DNA of 64,000 nucleotides. Origin: Megachile rotundata (Eukaryota > Arthropoda > Insecta > Hymenoptera > Megachilidae). The stretch covers positions 3,968,001-4,032,000 of the forward strand of contig NC_134997.1 of assembly GCF_050947335.1 (NCBI RefSeq). The letters run 5' to 3'. The notes under the pieces were generated by a model. The model worked only from the letters and a program-made list of their open reading frames with translations, ran no database searches and had not been told where the DNA came from. Position numbers and translations under genes: made by a program. Positions 1 to 11,399 of this stretch are shown in pieces; position 1 is the first letter of the stretch, and each line of letters begins with the position of its first letter.

Positions 1-104
1 ATACTACCTAACGAGTAAATAGGTTTCATTCATACCTGTTACGTAACTGTATGATTGAATGAAATAGAAATTACTTCATTAGGAAATAGAAATTATTTTA
101 TACT
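1..104. other. Left flank of the BEL/Pao insertion, no gene
   Basis: This is short AT-rich sequence with two copies of a GAAATAGAAATTA-like word. Its last five bases (ATACT, 100-104) are repeated just after the retrotransposon at 7160-7164, so this stretch is the original target DNA. No coding signal is seen. Confidence 0.6.
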
Positions 105-597
105 TGTTGGGGCAATATCGCTCTTGACGAGAATCTCATGGAGTTAGATATTGTTCCCGAGGAAATAAAAACGATAGGTTTTGCCGGACTTCCGACGGAA
201 CAATAAACTTATATATTTAAACGAAGAAAGAACTGTACATTTGTCAAAAGTATTAAATTTAAATCGTACAATACACACACAAATCAAAAAATGTCTTTTA
301 ATTTAACTAAGTAACTTATTAAAAAACAAAAATAGAAGTCTCCGAAGCAGTACGTGTCACTGTTCGTCTAAGTAATCGCGAGGATATCTCAAAAGCGAAA
401 AAGCGAAATATCGTTTAGTTTGCCGAAGTTGGTAATTACAATTCGGAACGACGAGTGTCAGTTAATCGTCGCGGAACCAAGACATATATCGTTGGAGGCT
501 ACCTCCGCCCCCCCGCGTCACCCTCGCCAAGATGCTCAGCATTCGCGCGAGCGAGTCAGAACGCTCGTTCCAAAACATTTTAACCGTTGTTCGAACA
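105..597 (-). repeat. 3' LTR of the BEL/Pao element
   Basis: This 493-bp LTR is the downstream one in coding orientation. It matches 6667-7159 nearly base for base. Its ends form the short inverted repeat TGTT...AACA. Small open frames inside it (for example near 420-671) also occur in the other LTR and are not genes. Confidence 0.93.
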
Positions 598-614
598 TTC
601 CGCCCGCCTTCTTC
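598..614 (-). other. Polypurine tract
   Basis: On the minus strand the bases just before the 3' LTR read GAAGAAGGCGGGCGGAA. A purine-rich run directly next to the LTR is where plus-strand DNA synthesis is primed in LTR elements. About 350 bp of non-coding element sequence lie between this tract and the pol stop codon at 963. Confidence 0.65.
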
Positions 615-962
615 GTGCAGCGAAGAATTCCATTCATAACCCAAACACTCTCTTGTATACGCAAGCCTTAATACTACTATTTACAAAACAGAAAATATTT
701 ACAAGTCCGAATCAACGGAACAGAAACGTAAGGTGTTAGACTAGTGAACAGAAATTCGTAGGAAAGTGCTTGTGCGACAATAAGATTGCAGTGACAAGAG
801 AAACGCAAATGAAGCAACGCGCGGACGGACAATAGCAATTAACGTAAAGCAAAGCGATAAATTCAAGGTAAGTATAAAGATGTAAGTACAATATAAAGTA
901 AATTGTTAGAATTTAGAGACCGCCCGCCGTGAATAGCTTAATCTTACGAAACGACGCGGAAT

Positions 963-3900
963 CTATTTTTTCTTGATTTCTGAAGCGTCGCGTTGAGTGA
1001 CGTCAGCGGTCGGAACTGGGAGGGGGCACAGTTTGACGATTGGTCTTGTCACTGAGCCGTTAATAGTGCGTAGCGTTACCACTCTAGTTTCGCCGTCTTT
1101 CCCTGGATGAACGCGTTCGACGCGGCCCATCATCCATTTTGCCGGTGGTTGTAGTTCGTCGCGCAAGAGGACCAAACTGCCCACCTTCAGATTTTCGGAC
1201 CGCTGGCGCCACTTCGGAAACGGTTGAAGGTGTTGTAAAAACTCTCGTCTCCACCTGTGCCAAAATTGAGATCGCATGGTTAAAATTTTTCGCCAACGCG
1301 TTGTTAGGGATACATCACCGCTTTCCGGTTCGGGTTCGGGGACGTTGCACGTCGGCTCCCCGATAAGAAAGTGTCCGGGTGTGAGCGCCGACAAGTCCGA
1401 AGGATCATCCGAAAGCGGTTGTAACGGTCTGGAGTTCACGCACGCTTCTATCTGGCAGAGGAGTGTGGACATTTCTTCAAAGGTTAGTTTTGCATCTCCC
1501 ATAATGCGTCGAAGATGGTGCTTGACCGATTTAACGCCCGCTTTCCACAGGCCCCCGAAGTGCGGAGAGTAGGGGGGAATGAATTTCCAGTCCGTCCCGT
1601 CTGTTGCGAGCAAAGCGGCGGCCTCTTTGTAGAATTTCGACGCGCTGCTGAACATGGATCGCAATTCCCTGTCCGCGCCATGGAAAACGGTGCCATTGTC
1701 GCTCGACATGGTGGCACAGCGGCCTCTTCGCCCCACAAATCTTCGGAAAGCCGCGATAAACGATGCTGAGGTAAGTGATGAAACTGCTTCCAAGTGTATT
1801 GCTCGTGTTGTCAGGCATACGAATACTGCAATATAACCCTTGTATGACTTGTGTCCACGACCCGAAGAAGTACGCAGCATTATGGGCCCTGCATAGTCCA
1901 CGCCTGATGTGAGGAAAGCACGCTGCGGGGTCACTCGGTCCAGAAGCAGCTGTCCCATCAATTGCTTGGCTGGAACTCCACCGTATCTTGCGCAACGAAC
2001 GCAATTTTTTATGACTTGACGGACCAAAGGACGGCCATGGAGAATCCAAAATTTTCTTAATAGCAGGCTCCTGGTCAGTTGCGGTCCACCATGGAAAGTG
2101 TGCAGGTGAGCGTCTTCCACTAATAACTTCGTCAAGTGACACGTTTTCGCCATGATCGCTGGATGCTTTTCTTCGTAGGGAAGCAGCGCGTTCCCCAGTC
2201 GCCCCCCCCCCACCCGAAGCACCCCATGAGGATCGAGAAAGGGCTTCAGCGAGGCGAGAGGCGACGTCTTCTTTACTTCGCTGCGCTGCTGGAGACGTTG
2301 AATTTCCTCCGGAAAGCTGGTCCCTTGGGAAAGCCGAATGAGACTCAGGAGTGCATGGGCCCGTTCCTTGGCGGTCAGGTGTCCAGTCTCGCAGGTTTTA
2401 CGTCTGGTGAGTAGGCTGAACCTGAAGCAGTATGCAATGACCGATTTGAGGCGCGAAAGGGATGAGAAACGCGTAAGGAAGTCGTTCCCCTCAACAACGC
2501 TGGCCGAGAAGACGTTTGCTTTGGCCCTTTCTTCATGCATGTCTTCGACCTCGAGCGCTAGTGGAGGTGGCCATGTATTGGACGGAGTGGTCAACCATGC
2601 GGGCACCTGCCACCATAGGTTGGATTTTCTCAGTTCGGTGACGGCGATCCCCCTAGTTGCCAGATCCGCTGGGTTTTCTGACGTTCGACAATGTGGCCAA
2701 TGGTCAGGGGAGACGCAGGTTTGGACTGACGCCACTCGATGAGCCACAAATGGCTTCCAGAGAGATGCGTGGCCCTTTATCCAGTGCAGCGTCACCGTGG
2801 AATCCGTCCATGCTGTTATGGGAGCAGGTATGTCGAGTCCTTGCTTCACTTGGACGATCAGCTTGGCCAGGAGGACCGCCCCGCAGAGTTCCAAGCGCGG
2901 AATGCTTATTGTTTTCACCGGTGCCACTTTGGTTTTGGCCACCAATAACGTAGTGAAAATAGCTTCTCCCCGGACCACTCGCAAGTAGACAGCAGCTGCG
3001 TAAGCCCTTTGAGACGCGTCGCAAAAGCCATGCAACTCGAGCTCTTGATGGCCACTCGTAAAATGGGTCCACCTGGGAACGTTTAGTGTGTTAAGTAGGT
3101 AAAGCGACTCCTTAAAGCTTACCCAAGAGGTTTGCAACTTTTGTGGCAGGTCCTGGTCCCACTCCACGCCGAGTATCCTGCATCAAGACCTTGGCGAAAA
3201 TGAGCACTGGTGCAGCCCATCCTAGCGGGTCGAACAGACTGGCCACTTCGGACAGAATTCGCCTCTTGGTATATCGAGCGGACGGGTTTGCGGGTAAGTT
3301 CACCCGGAGTGAAAATGAATCGGTTTTGGGGCTCCAGAGCACCCCAAGCGTCCCGATTCCAGAGGCCTCCTGGAAGAGACATTCTTTGGACTGGCCCTTT
3401 TCTTGCAGGCTCGGGGTGTTGGAAGCCCATTTCGTCAAATGGAATGCCCCTGCCTCGAAGATGGCGACGACCTCCTTTTTTAAATCCTGCAGCAGTCCCT
3501 CGTCGTCCGCCCCCGCCAGTATGTCGTCAACGTAGGTGTGACGCTTGACGACGATTGCCCCCGATGGGAACCTTCCTTTCTCGTCTTCGGCCAGCTGCTG
3601 AAGCACCCGAAGGGCCAGAAACGGAGCACAAGATGTCCCGTAAGTGACTGTAGATAAATCGTAATCTTGAACTGGTTCATCTGGTTTTTTCCTCCACAGG
3701 ATGCGTTGCCATTGTCGGTCCAGAGTGTGCACCCTAATCTGGCGATACATTTTGACGATATCCGCGGTGAAGACGTTTCGGAATAGTCTCCAGCGAGTAA
3801 GTACGAGCCACAGATCCGCCTGAAGTTTCGGGCCCGTGCACAAGCAGTCATTTAGAGAATTTCCTGTAGATGTTGGAAATGAGGCGTTGAAGACGACGCG

Positions 3901-6177
3901 CAGCTTGGCCGAAGGGTCGTGGCGCTTCACCACGGCGTGATGCGGCAGGTAATAGGCGTTGGTCTTCTTCTCTAAATCCATGACGGGCTCCATGTGGTCG
4001 AGGTCGAGGTATTCCCCCATAAAGGCCCGATAACCCTCCGCCAGTTGGGGGTTGGAGGCCAATCGATGCTCGCAGCTCAACAGGAATTTTAAAGCCATAG
4101 CTCGCGTCGACGTCAAAGCGCTGCTGGGATCCTGCTTGAAAGGTAAGCGTACGCAGTACCGACCGCTTTCATCTCGGGAGTGCGTGTCCTTGAAATGGCG
4201 TTCGCAATTCTCCTCCTCGGGCGACAAGGGCGATCGATTGGGAAGTTCCTCCACCTCCCAAAATCGTTGGAGTAGTTGTTCCGTGGTGTCGTCGCAACGA
4301 CAATGATACGTCCGAGCGACAGAACCAATCCCAGCCTGGCGTCTGGAGGTGGGACCTAGTAAAACCCAACCGAAAGGCGTTAATTTTCCCACTGGGGTAC
4401 CTGGCTGTCCGCTTCGAGTTTGGTCCAGGAAGAGAGCTCCACAAACGTCCGCGCCGAGTATAAGATCCACTCGGGAAGGTGTACCGAAACCAGGATCAGC
4501 CAGTGTAACGCCGCGTAGATGATGCCAATTTTTGTTGTCCATCTGCTGGGACGGTATCAGCGAGGTCAGACGCTGGAGCACCAGGGCGCGGACGGGAAGT
4601 GTGAAGTCCTTTTGTAGCTTGGAGCGCACCGAAAATTGAACCTCACTGGTCGCTGCGCCGGCTTCCCTATCCTGCACCCCCGAGATGGCCACTTGAACCG
4701 CCCGCCGTGGCAAGCGTAGAGTTTGTACGACCCATTGGCTTACGAGGGACGTGTCGGAGCCGGTATCCAGCAGCGCCCGAATTTCAATGGAGTCCCCCGA
4801 TGGCGCCTCCACCTTGACCCTCGCGGTGGCGAGTAGCGCAATTCCCCTGTTTGTGGCAGATGACGTACATGAAGTGGCCCTGAAGAGATCTTCATCGTCG
4901 GATGGCCGTTGTACCGTCGATGCGTGAGACACCGTTGACCCAGGGAGAAGCATCGCCTCGTGGAGTAACGTGTGGTGACGCTTTCCGCACGCCAGACAAC
5001 CCTGTTGCGAAGGGCATTTCGCCATTTCATGGCCTGCGTTTAGGCAATTGAGACACGCCTTTAATTGAATGGCCCGATCCTTTCGCTTCGAGGCGGAGAG
5101 TGCTTTGAATTTTGTGCAGTAGCTTATGTTGTGGGTTCCGCTGCAGGAGAGGCACTTCCGAGATGTCAGATTTTTTGCCGATGCTGCGTAGATCGTTGAG
5201 TGTGTCTTTTTCACGCTCGACTCTCCTTTAATTTTAGGCGCAACGTCTTTGACTTGCGGGGAGGATCTGATCAACGATTCCGGGATCTGAGCAGCGTCCA
5301 AAGCCTGTATCCGGTTCTCGAGGAAATCCGCCAATTGCTGGAAGGACAGGATTTCTCGGCTTTTCGCGAGGGACGTCTCCCAGGCCAAGTGAGTGGTTCT
5401 GTCAAGTTTCTGACTTAATAAAAACATGAACCACTCGTCCTACGCCGTTACAGGTTTCTTCAATGCTGAATAGGCTCGAATGGTCTGCCTGAAGGTGTCC
5501 AACAGGCGCTTCAATTCCGACGTCGATTGCCGTTGAGCTGGTGGACATGTCAGGATGGCTCGATGATGGGCGAAGGACAGCAGCCTGGTGTTTCCGTACC
5601 GGACCTCGAGGTCTTCCCATGCTCCTTCGTACCCCGCTTCCGTGATGGGAGTGTTTTGGATGACCTCCAACGCTTCGCCGGACAAGCTGGACTTCAGGTA
5701 GAGAAGTTTCTTGGTGTTGGACAGGTGCGGAACGTCGTGCACTAGACTCCTGAACAAATCGCGAAAACTCTCCCATTCCAGTGGGTTGCCTGAAAACGTA
5801 GGTAGTTGAATTTTCGGCAGATGAGGTTGCGAAAGAATAGATAAGGGATTAGGAGTTCCCCCCGCGGCGCCCGCGTTGGGGAGTTCCTCTACCAGTTGAT
5901 CTATTTTTGCAGCGGCGTCAAGATAGGCCTCTTCAACTTCCGAAAAGAGATCATTCTGCACGTAGGTTGACTTTGATGCCTCCCTGCACCGCATCAACTG
6001 TCGATGGCCCGAGAAGAAGGAATCCCAGTACCGCTCCAGTAGGGTTTTCCTTTGAACCAGCACCGAGCGTGTGATTTTTTCCTTCCCTAATTTGCATAGA
6101 TTCGTCCAAAACCGTTGGATCCAACCGGCCAACTCCGTTTGCTCTCGCAGTAGATCGTCGAAAGTGGGTGAAGACAT
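963..6177 (-). pseudogene. gag-pol: BEL/Pao gag-pol polyprotein, interrupted by a stop and a frameshift
   Basis: One polyprotein frame begins at ATG 6177. Gag runs first, with a CCHC zinc knuckle near 5058-5018. The aspartic protease motif DTGSDTS lies near 4765-4742. The reverse transcriptase active site YVDD is coded at 3534-3523. After it come an RNase H core (FCDAS, near 3030), an HHCC zinc-binding region and a DDE integrase with SSDNGT and PPYSPHFGGLW. Two lesions are visible. An in-frame TAG at 5442-5440 falls in Gag, in a Trp/Asp-rich stretch of the family. A one-base frame change near 3165-3185, between reverse transcriptase and RNase H, moves the frame into the 3167-963 segment, which ends at 963. 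Everything else is open, so decay is very recent. The family assignment is firm; whether the lesions are real or assembly errors cannot be decided here. Confidence 0.92.
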
Positions 6178-6666
6178 GTCGTTATTATGGAGTTTTGAAT
6201 TTGTATCGAAATGGTACGGCTGACAAAACGTTATGTTCCGTTTTTGTTGTTAGAAGCAGAAAAACAGCGAGCGATAGAAACGGTTGCGCGCTGAGGTCGA
6301 CCGTTGTCGCCTCTTTGTTTTGGGTGGCAACAATACGGAGTCGACGACTGTTAACGTCTCGCCTCCACGGTAAGGTCACCCAGGGAGTCGATTTAAATGC
6401 GCCCGTTACTAACGGCAATGTAACGTTTTGTAACCGTTGGCAATGAAAAAGATACAACGCTTATCTTTTCTTACCGCCACTGCGCTCAAAATATTTCCAA
6501 AAAAAAAAAAACTGATCTTCCTTTTCCTTTCCAGAGCCACGAAGTCCAAGTCGTGAAGATTGGCAGGAACCGACGATGAGTTGCAGTCTTCGAACGATTA
6601 TTTCAAGCACTCACGAAAATTGTCACAAGAATTGTTCGTCGAAATTATCCGGCTCGAAGGACCAAA
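6178..6666 (-). other. BEL/Pao 5' leader
   Basis: This 489-bp untranslated leader lies between the 5' LTR and the gag start. It includes an A-run near 6500 (T-run on the coding strand). No further ORF is seen on the coding strand. Confidence 0.7.
6647..6664 (-). other. Primer binding site
   Basis: Three bases inside the 5' LTR boundary the minus strand reads TGGTCCTTCGAGCCGGAT. The leading TGG pairs with a tRNA CCA end. The pattern fits a tRNA 3' end CCGGCTCGAAGGACCA, probably an arginine tRNA; that identity is from memory of the family and unverified. Confidence 0.65.
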
Positions 6667-7159
6667 TGTTGGGGCAATATCGCTCTTGACGAGAATCTCG
6701 TGGAGTTAGATATTGTTCCCGAGGAAATAAAAACGATAGGTTTTGCCGGACTTCCGACGGAACAATAAACTTATATATTTAAACGAAGAAAGAACTGTAC
6801 ATTTGTCAAAAGTATTAAATTTAAATCGTACAATACACACACAAATCAAAAAATGTCTTTTAATTTAACTAAGTAACTTATTAAAAAACAAAAATAGAAG
6901 TCTCCGAAGCAGTACGTGTCACTGTTCGTCTAAGTAATCGCGAGGATATCTCAAAAGCGAAAAAGCGAAATATCGTTTAGTTTGCCGAAGTTGGTAATTA
7001 CAATTCGGAACGACGAGTGTCAGTTAATCGTCGCGGAACCAAGACATATATCGTTGGAGGCTACCTCCGCCCCCCCGCGTCACCCTCGCCAAGATGCTCA
7101 GCATTCGCGCGAGCGAGTCAGAACGCTCGTTTCAAAACATTTTAACCGTTGTTCGAACA
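6667..7159 (-). repeat. 5' LTR of the BEL/Pao element
   Basis: This 493-bp LTR is the upstream one in coding orientation and is nearly identical to 105-597. It is followed by the ATACT duplication at 7160-7164. Confidence 0.93.
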
Positions 7160-7205
7160 ATACTTTTTAGTGCATTTCGAAGTCGGTGTACTTTTTTTCT
7201 GAAAA

Positions 7206-7499
7206 TTATTTTATATTGCATTTGTTCCAGATTATCTGAACTTCCCGATCCCACCAATACGCATGCGAAGGTTTTTTCTTTTTTCCCGTTCTTTTTTGCA
7301 GATATCTATCGCATATTTTACCTAGCATATTACAGATTTTATTTTCCAAAGTGTCCCAACCTACATTCTCTGCGTCCAAACTTCTAATCACCCTACAAGC
7401 TATCTCTATATCGGTAGTACTGTTGAGGCTTTCGGGTGTAAGCCGTGTCCTAAAGGAAACGAGTTCCCAACGTTTCGCCAACATTGCAGCTAGCTTCAT
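7206..7499 (-). pseudogene. Possible non-LTR ORF2 fragment (post-endonuclease region)
   Basis: An open frame of about 97 codons ends in a lysine run followed by AYWWDREVQ. A WW-(D/N)-x-E motif after a basic run is typical of the linker between endonuclease and reverse transcriptase in jockey- and R1-like elements. The frame has no start context and is cut off close to the BEL insertion point. It could instead be a random open frame. No host gene is suggested. Confidence 0.3.
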
Positions 7500-7552
7500 C
7501 AGGGGTTACACTGATACTGGTGCGACTGGTGTTATGTCGCCCCTTATATTGT

Positions 7553-7712
7553 GATGCGATGCTCACGTTCCAAATCCTTGACTGTTCCGGTTGATGCAAT
7601 GCTCACGTTCCGGATCGTTGACTGTTCCGGTTGATGCGATGCTCACGTTCCGGATCGTTGACTGTTCCGGTTGATGCGATGCTCACGTTCCGGATCGTTG
7701 ACTGTTCCGGTT
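7553..7712. repeat. Four tandem copies of a 40-bp unit
   Basis: The unit runs from GATGCGATGCTCACGTTCC to GACTGTTCCGGTT and starts at 7553, 7593, 7633 and 7673. The first copy differs at a few bases (AAATCC instead of GGATCG). The last two are essentially identical. Each unit contains GTTCCGG and a second TTCCGG. No spacers exist, so this is a minisatellite and not a CRISPR array. It lies 3' of the R1-like element. Confidence 0.92.
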
Positions 7713-8220
7713 GATTGTGTCCAATCAGAAAGTGGGTCTTTTTGATTGTGCGCACAATTGAAATCCCCTGGGGGAGGGCGCGGGGTTATGCAGGATTCTT
7801 ACCGGCCAAAACCCCCACGGTGGTCCTCCATAGCGCGCTGGGGAGCCCCAGGAACTCTCAAAGAACACAACTGGGACTGGGGAGTATGGGGTAGGGAGTA
7901 TGGGGGCGCTATGGGGTAGCGCCCGTGCTCTAAATGCCCTTCACGGGGGAGGCACCAGACCTCCCCCTTCCTCCAGGCCGGTTTTCACGGCGACACCCGG
8001 ACCACCGAGGTGTCGTCGTCCCCCCGGGGCCGCATGCAGAGCCACGCCACGGCCCCTGCGGCGGCTCTGCAAGGGAAGGCGTAAGACCTCCCCGGAGCCG
8101 CCGCGCCCCCGCCGGGCTATAAAGCCCGGACAATCGGCGGCCTAAGGCCGCCGAGCACGCCCCCGACGTCTGGGGGGAGAAGGCCGGGACCTTACGGCCC
8201 CAGTGCCACCCCTTCTCACA
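7713..8220 (-). other. GC-rich 3' region of the R1-like element
   Basis: This stretch follows the reverse transcriptase stop codon on the minus strand and is much richer in GC than the surroundings. It contains a repeated GGGAGTATGGGG word and a hairpin with 8-bp arms GGGCGCTA/TAGCGCCC (7904-7911 and 7917-7924). It probably represents the element's 3' untranslated region. Open frames on both strands here are products of high GC. Confidence 0.5.
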
Positions 8221-9787
8221 TCAGAGCGAGCCGCCATACGGCGCGCCTCCAGCAGCATTACCTGCTCGCAGAAGGATCGCCCCAAATAATGCTGGCAGCG
8301 AGAGATCGGGTCCAATTTCTCGGACCAAGGCACGACGCAGCGCTGAAAAGGCGGGGCATTCCTCCAGCGTATGCTGCGCCGTGTCCACCAATTCCCCGCA
8401 GTGGTGGCATGCCGCCATCGGCTCCTTCCCTATTCGACGCAGGTATTCACCGAAGCATCCGTGCCCAGTGAACACCTGCGTCATACGGTAGGTGATCCTA
8501 CCATGACCTCTCTCCCGCCACTGTGTCAGTAGCGGCAGGAGAGCTCCAACAACTGGCTTGCCGACGTAACGACGCAATTCGCGTCGCCACCGGTTTTCAG
8601 CCAGCTGTCGGGCCTGGCGCTTGAAGCCTTCAATCGCTTCGGGCTCCGGCGGGACACCATCGAGCTGGCGGACGGCATGGACGCGCGTATAAACTAACGC
8701 ATCCGCCACCGCCAGCAGTTCGAAAAGTATCAAACTCGCCAGAGCCATCGCCGCCACATAGGAGATGGTGCGGTATCCCCTTATGACCCTGATGGCCAAC
8801 CTCCTCTGAAGCCGGTGCAGCAGGATAACACCGCTGCACCGGCGGGCCATCAGAGCGGCAGCCCATGCGGCGGAGCCGTATAGGACCATTGACCGCACCA
8901 CTCCCCCGTATAGGCGGCGAACTCTCTCGTTGGGCCCCCGGAGGTTGGGCATAATGCGGCTAAGCGCTGCCGCAGCCCGCTCCACTCGGGGGACCAAGCG
9001 ATCGAAGTGTCGATCAAAGCGCCAGTGGCTGTCGAGAACGAGTCCGAGGTACTTTATCTCGGACCCGACCTCGAGCCAGGTATCACCTACCCGGATCCAC
9101 GACTGGGGCAGAGTCCTCGACAGGGGTAGGCCATGGAAGACCTTGGGTCCGGTCTTATGAGAGTCTATGCTAAGCCCCAGTTCGAGGATCCGTGCGACGA
9201 CGGCGGCAACCGCCACCTCGACCAGACGAATGGTCATCTCTAGTGTCTCCCCGACGGCAATAATCAGTGTTTCGTCTGCGTAACAGACGACACATGTGCC
9301 GTCGGGGAGTACGACCCGCAGGACGTAGTCGTACCCCAAGGTCCATAAAATCGGTCCTAACACCGAACCCTGGGGCGCGCCACGATCAACCCGCCTCCGC
9401 TGACCGCCGCGCCGGCCCGTGTACTCAATCCACCTGTCCTCCAGGTAGGACCCAATCACCGCCCTTAGGTAGGGAGGCACATTGTGATGGACAAGTGCCT
9501 CCCTAATGGCGGCCCAGGGTAGGGTGTTGAAGGCGTTGACGATGTCTAACGACACCGCCACGCACACCCCACCCCGGGAGACCGCCGCCTCCGCGAGCAA
9601 TCAGCCAGATTGGGTCCAACTGAGGACAGGTACTTGCCAAGGCGGGAAGCTAAGATACGCTCAAAGAGCTTTCCCGCCTCGTTTAGCAGGCACACGGGCC
9701 GGTACGTGGAGGGGGAATCCGCGGATCTTCCCTCCTTTTTCAAGAGGACCAAACGTCCGGTCTATCTGGGAAGATAGCCCAGATAAT
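8221..9787 (-). pseudogene. R1-clade non-LTR retrotransposon ORF2 remnant (reverse transcriptase and C-terminal zinc finger)
   Basis: Reverse transcriptase fingers begin near 9770 with LVLLKKEGR and a YRPVCLL motif. Sequence equal to a few dozen codons is then missing and the frame changes near 9600. The palm continues with SLDIVNAFNTLPW, the GAPQGSVLGP motif and the active site. Where active enzymes have YADD, this copy reads YADE: the second aspartate codon is GAA at 9273-9271. A thumb and a C-terminal Cys-His motif (HHCGE...TAQHTLEECPAF, near 8420-8360) follow, as is usual in the R1 clade. The frame closes at 8221. The copy is clearly dead: deleted, frameshifted and altered in a catalytic residue. 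It shares strand with the ORF1 remnant further right and may belong to the same insertion. Confidence 0.88.
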
Positions 9788-10904
9788 GTGAGACTCCCGC
9801 TTCCGGCGCCTCTAGAAGAGGGGCGGTTTCCACGGCCTACTCACTAAAACTGTCTCCCGCCCCCGCTACGCGGGGGTTGGCGGCAACCCGCCAGGCTTCC
9901 TTACCGGATGGGGCATAGTAGGCCTGGTCTAGGCCATCGCTCGCAGTTGTGGAAGAAAGACTTCCCCCCTCCCCCCGCCCCCCACCCCTCGCGTATGTGT
10001 TCCATGTGTGGAGACTGGATGCTCTCAACCAAAGGGTTTTGGCCCTAGGGGCTGCGTCAAGATCTAGAGGGAGGCTCCCGGGCAAAATGCGCTGACCTCC
10101 CGCTGACCTTGTAACGCCCCCTCGGCACCGCCGCCCGGTGGGCTCGAACATACGGTAAAACCGCGACCTCCTCCACCATTTCCCATCTAAGTGTCGTTCT
10201 ATAGTCTGTTACTACTGCCTATTTCTTGTGTATTGCCTGTTACTCATATTCCATTTCCGTATTTCCGCCCCCCCCCCCCCACTCCCTCGATCCTCGATTA
10301 ACAAATTAATATCTCCGCGCTTTATAATCCTTTCCTTCCCTCTGCTTAGTTAACGCTATTTGTTTCTACTCTTGCCTCTGTTTCGGGCCCGCCGCCCCCA
10401 CCCCGCCCCTGCCCCTGCCCCACCCCTCGCTCCCGCGCTGTTCTTTCCTGCTCCCCCTATTTATCTATACGCGGTTTCCTGTGCGCATTATTAATACTAA
10501 TGTCGTCGCTGTTACACCAAATGAAGTAATATAATGAATAAGTAAATAAATAAACAACCGAAGGATAAATATGTAATAAGTGACACGTAAAATGTAAATA
10601 TAAAAGTATAAAATATATGTTATAACATAGTATGTGCGTGTAACGTATTCTACTGTTTTCCTCATCCCCGCCCCCTGCACAAATTCGTTGATATTCGCTC
10701 GCATGATTGCGTTTCCGCCCCGCGCCTAATTTCGACTTCCGCTTCTCGCTTAGGACTCCGCTTATCTCTTTTTCCCCTTTTCGCTGCCCGCTTTTCCCCT
10801 TTTTGTTCCTACTTCGCCCCAGTCTTTCTCCACAACGCTACATGAGCCCATTGCTCTCGGTATTTATTTCTTTTCTCTCTTCCAGCACTTTCCCTCGGTT
10901 CTCA

Positions 10905-11275
10905 ATCCGTCCCCTAATGGTGCTGTGACCAGGCTGACGTTCAAGTTCGTTGTTCCAGTACTTTCCGATTAAAAAGTCTGCCCAAGCCTTTGGGTCGCTC
11001 ATAGCGTTGCCCGCCATTGTTGCTGCTTTCATTTGTTGCCGCCGTTTAGGCGCCAGCCGAATTTCCTTATGTTTCTCCTTCTTCTCTCCCGCCGATCCCC
11101 TCGGTCCCCATTGTCGCCCCCTAATGGTGCCATGACCAGGCTGACGACTGGGTCCCTAGTTGAATCAACAATTGATCAGAAGGGTGCTTTGCTCAATTGA
11201 CTTCTCTCCCTCCTCTCCCCCGCTCAGTCGGTCCCCGTTTTGTGCCCCCTAATGGTGCTATGACCTGGCTGTCAC
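10905..11275 (+). repeat. Three dispersed copies of a CCCCTAATGGTGC...TGACC.GGCTG motif
   Basis: Near-identical 25-30-bp words occur at about 10910-10938, 11115-11144 and 11241-11272. Each reads CCCCTAATGGTGC, a short variable part, ATGACC or GTGACC, then AGGCTGAC or TGGCTGTC. They are spaced about 205 and 126 bp apart in pyrimidine-rich sequence. They look like degraded units of a longer repeat. No function can be assigned. Confidence 0.7.
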
Positions 11276-11399
11276 CGGTTTCCTCCTTTGCAAGTTTGAG
11301 TCGTTCGATCGATCGTGTCTATTTTTGTTTCGCCGCTTCTTCTACTTCTGCTCTTCCTCTTCTCCCTCTCGCTGTCCTTTTGCTTCTTCCCCTCCTCTT

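Larger units (their letters stand above)
105..7159 (-). mobile_element. Full-length BEL/Pao LTR retrotransposon
   Basis: The element is bounded by two 493-bp direct LTRs that start TGTTGGGG and end CGAACA. It is flanked by a 5-bp target duplication, ATACT. Coding is on the minus strand, so the 5' LTR is the right one. Between the LTRs lie a leader with primer binding site, a single gag-pol region and a purine-rich tract. The domain order is Gag with CCHC knuckle, aspartic protease, reverse transcriptase, RNase H, then integrase, with the PYSPHFGGLW motif that is characteristic of BEL/Pao integrases. No env-like ORF follows pol. The LTRs differ at only about two positions by eye (near 139/6701 and 570/7132), which points to recent insertion. 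The coding region nevertheless carries one in-frame stop and one frameshift, so this copy is not autonomous unless these are assembly errors. Confidence 0.95.

Noticed and set aside
420..671. Open frame MPKLVITIRND... found twice
   Set aside because: The same frame lies in both LTRs (also at 6982), so it is LTR sequence and not a gene.
7553..7712. CRISPR-like regular repeats
   Set aside because: The 40-bp units are directly adjacent, without spacers, in a eukaryotic genome.
7900..8145. GC-rich open frames on both strands
   Set aside because: Stop codons are rare in this GC-rich 3' region; the translations are Arg/Pro/Gly-rich with no domain.
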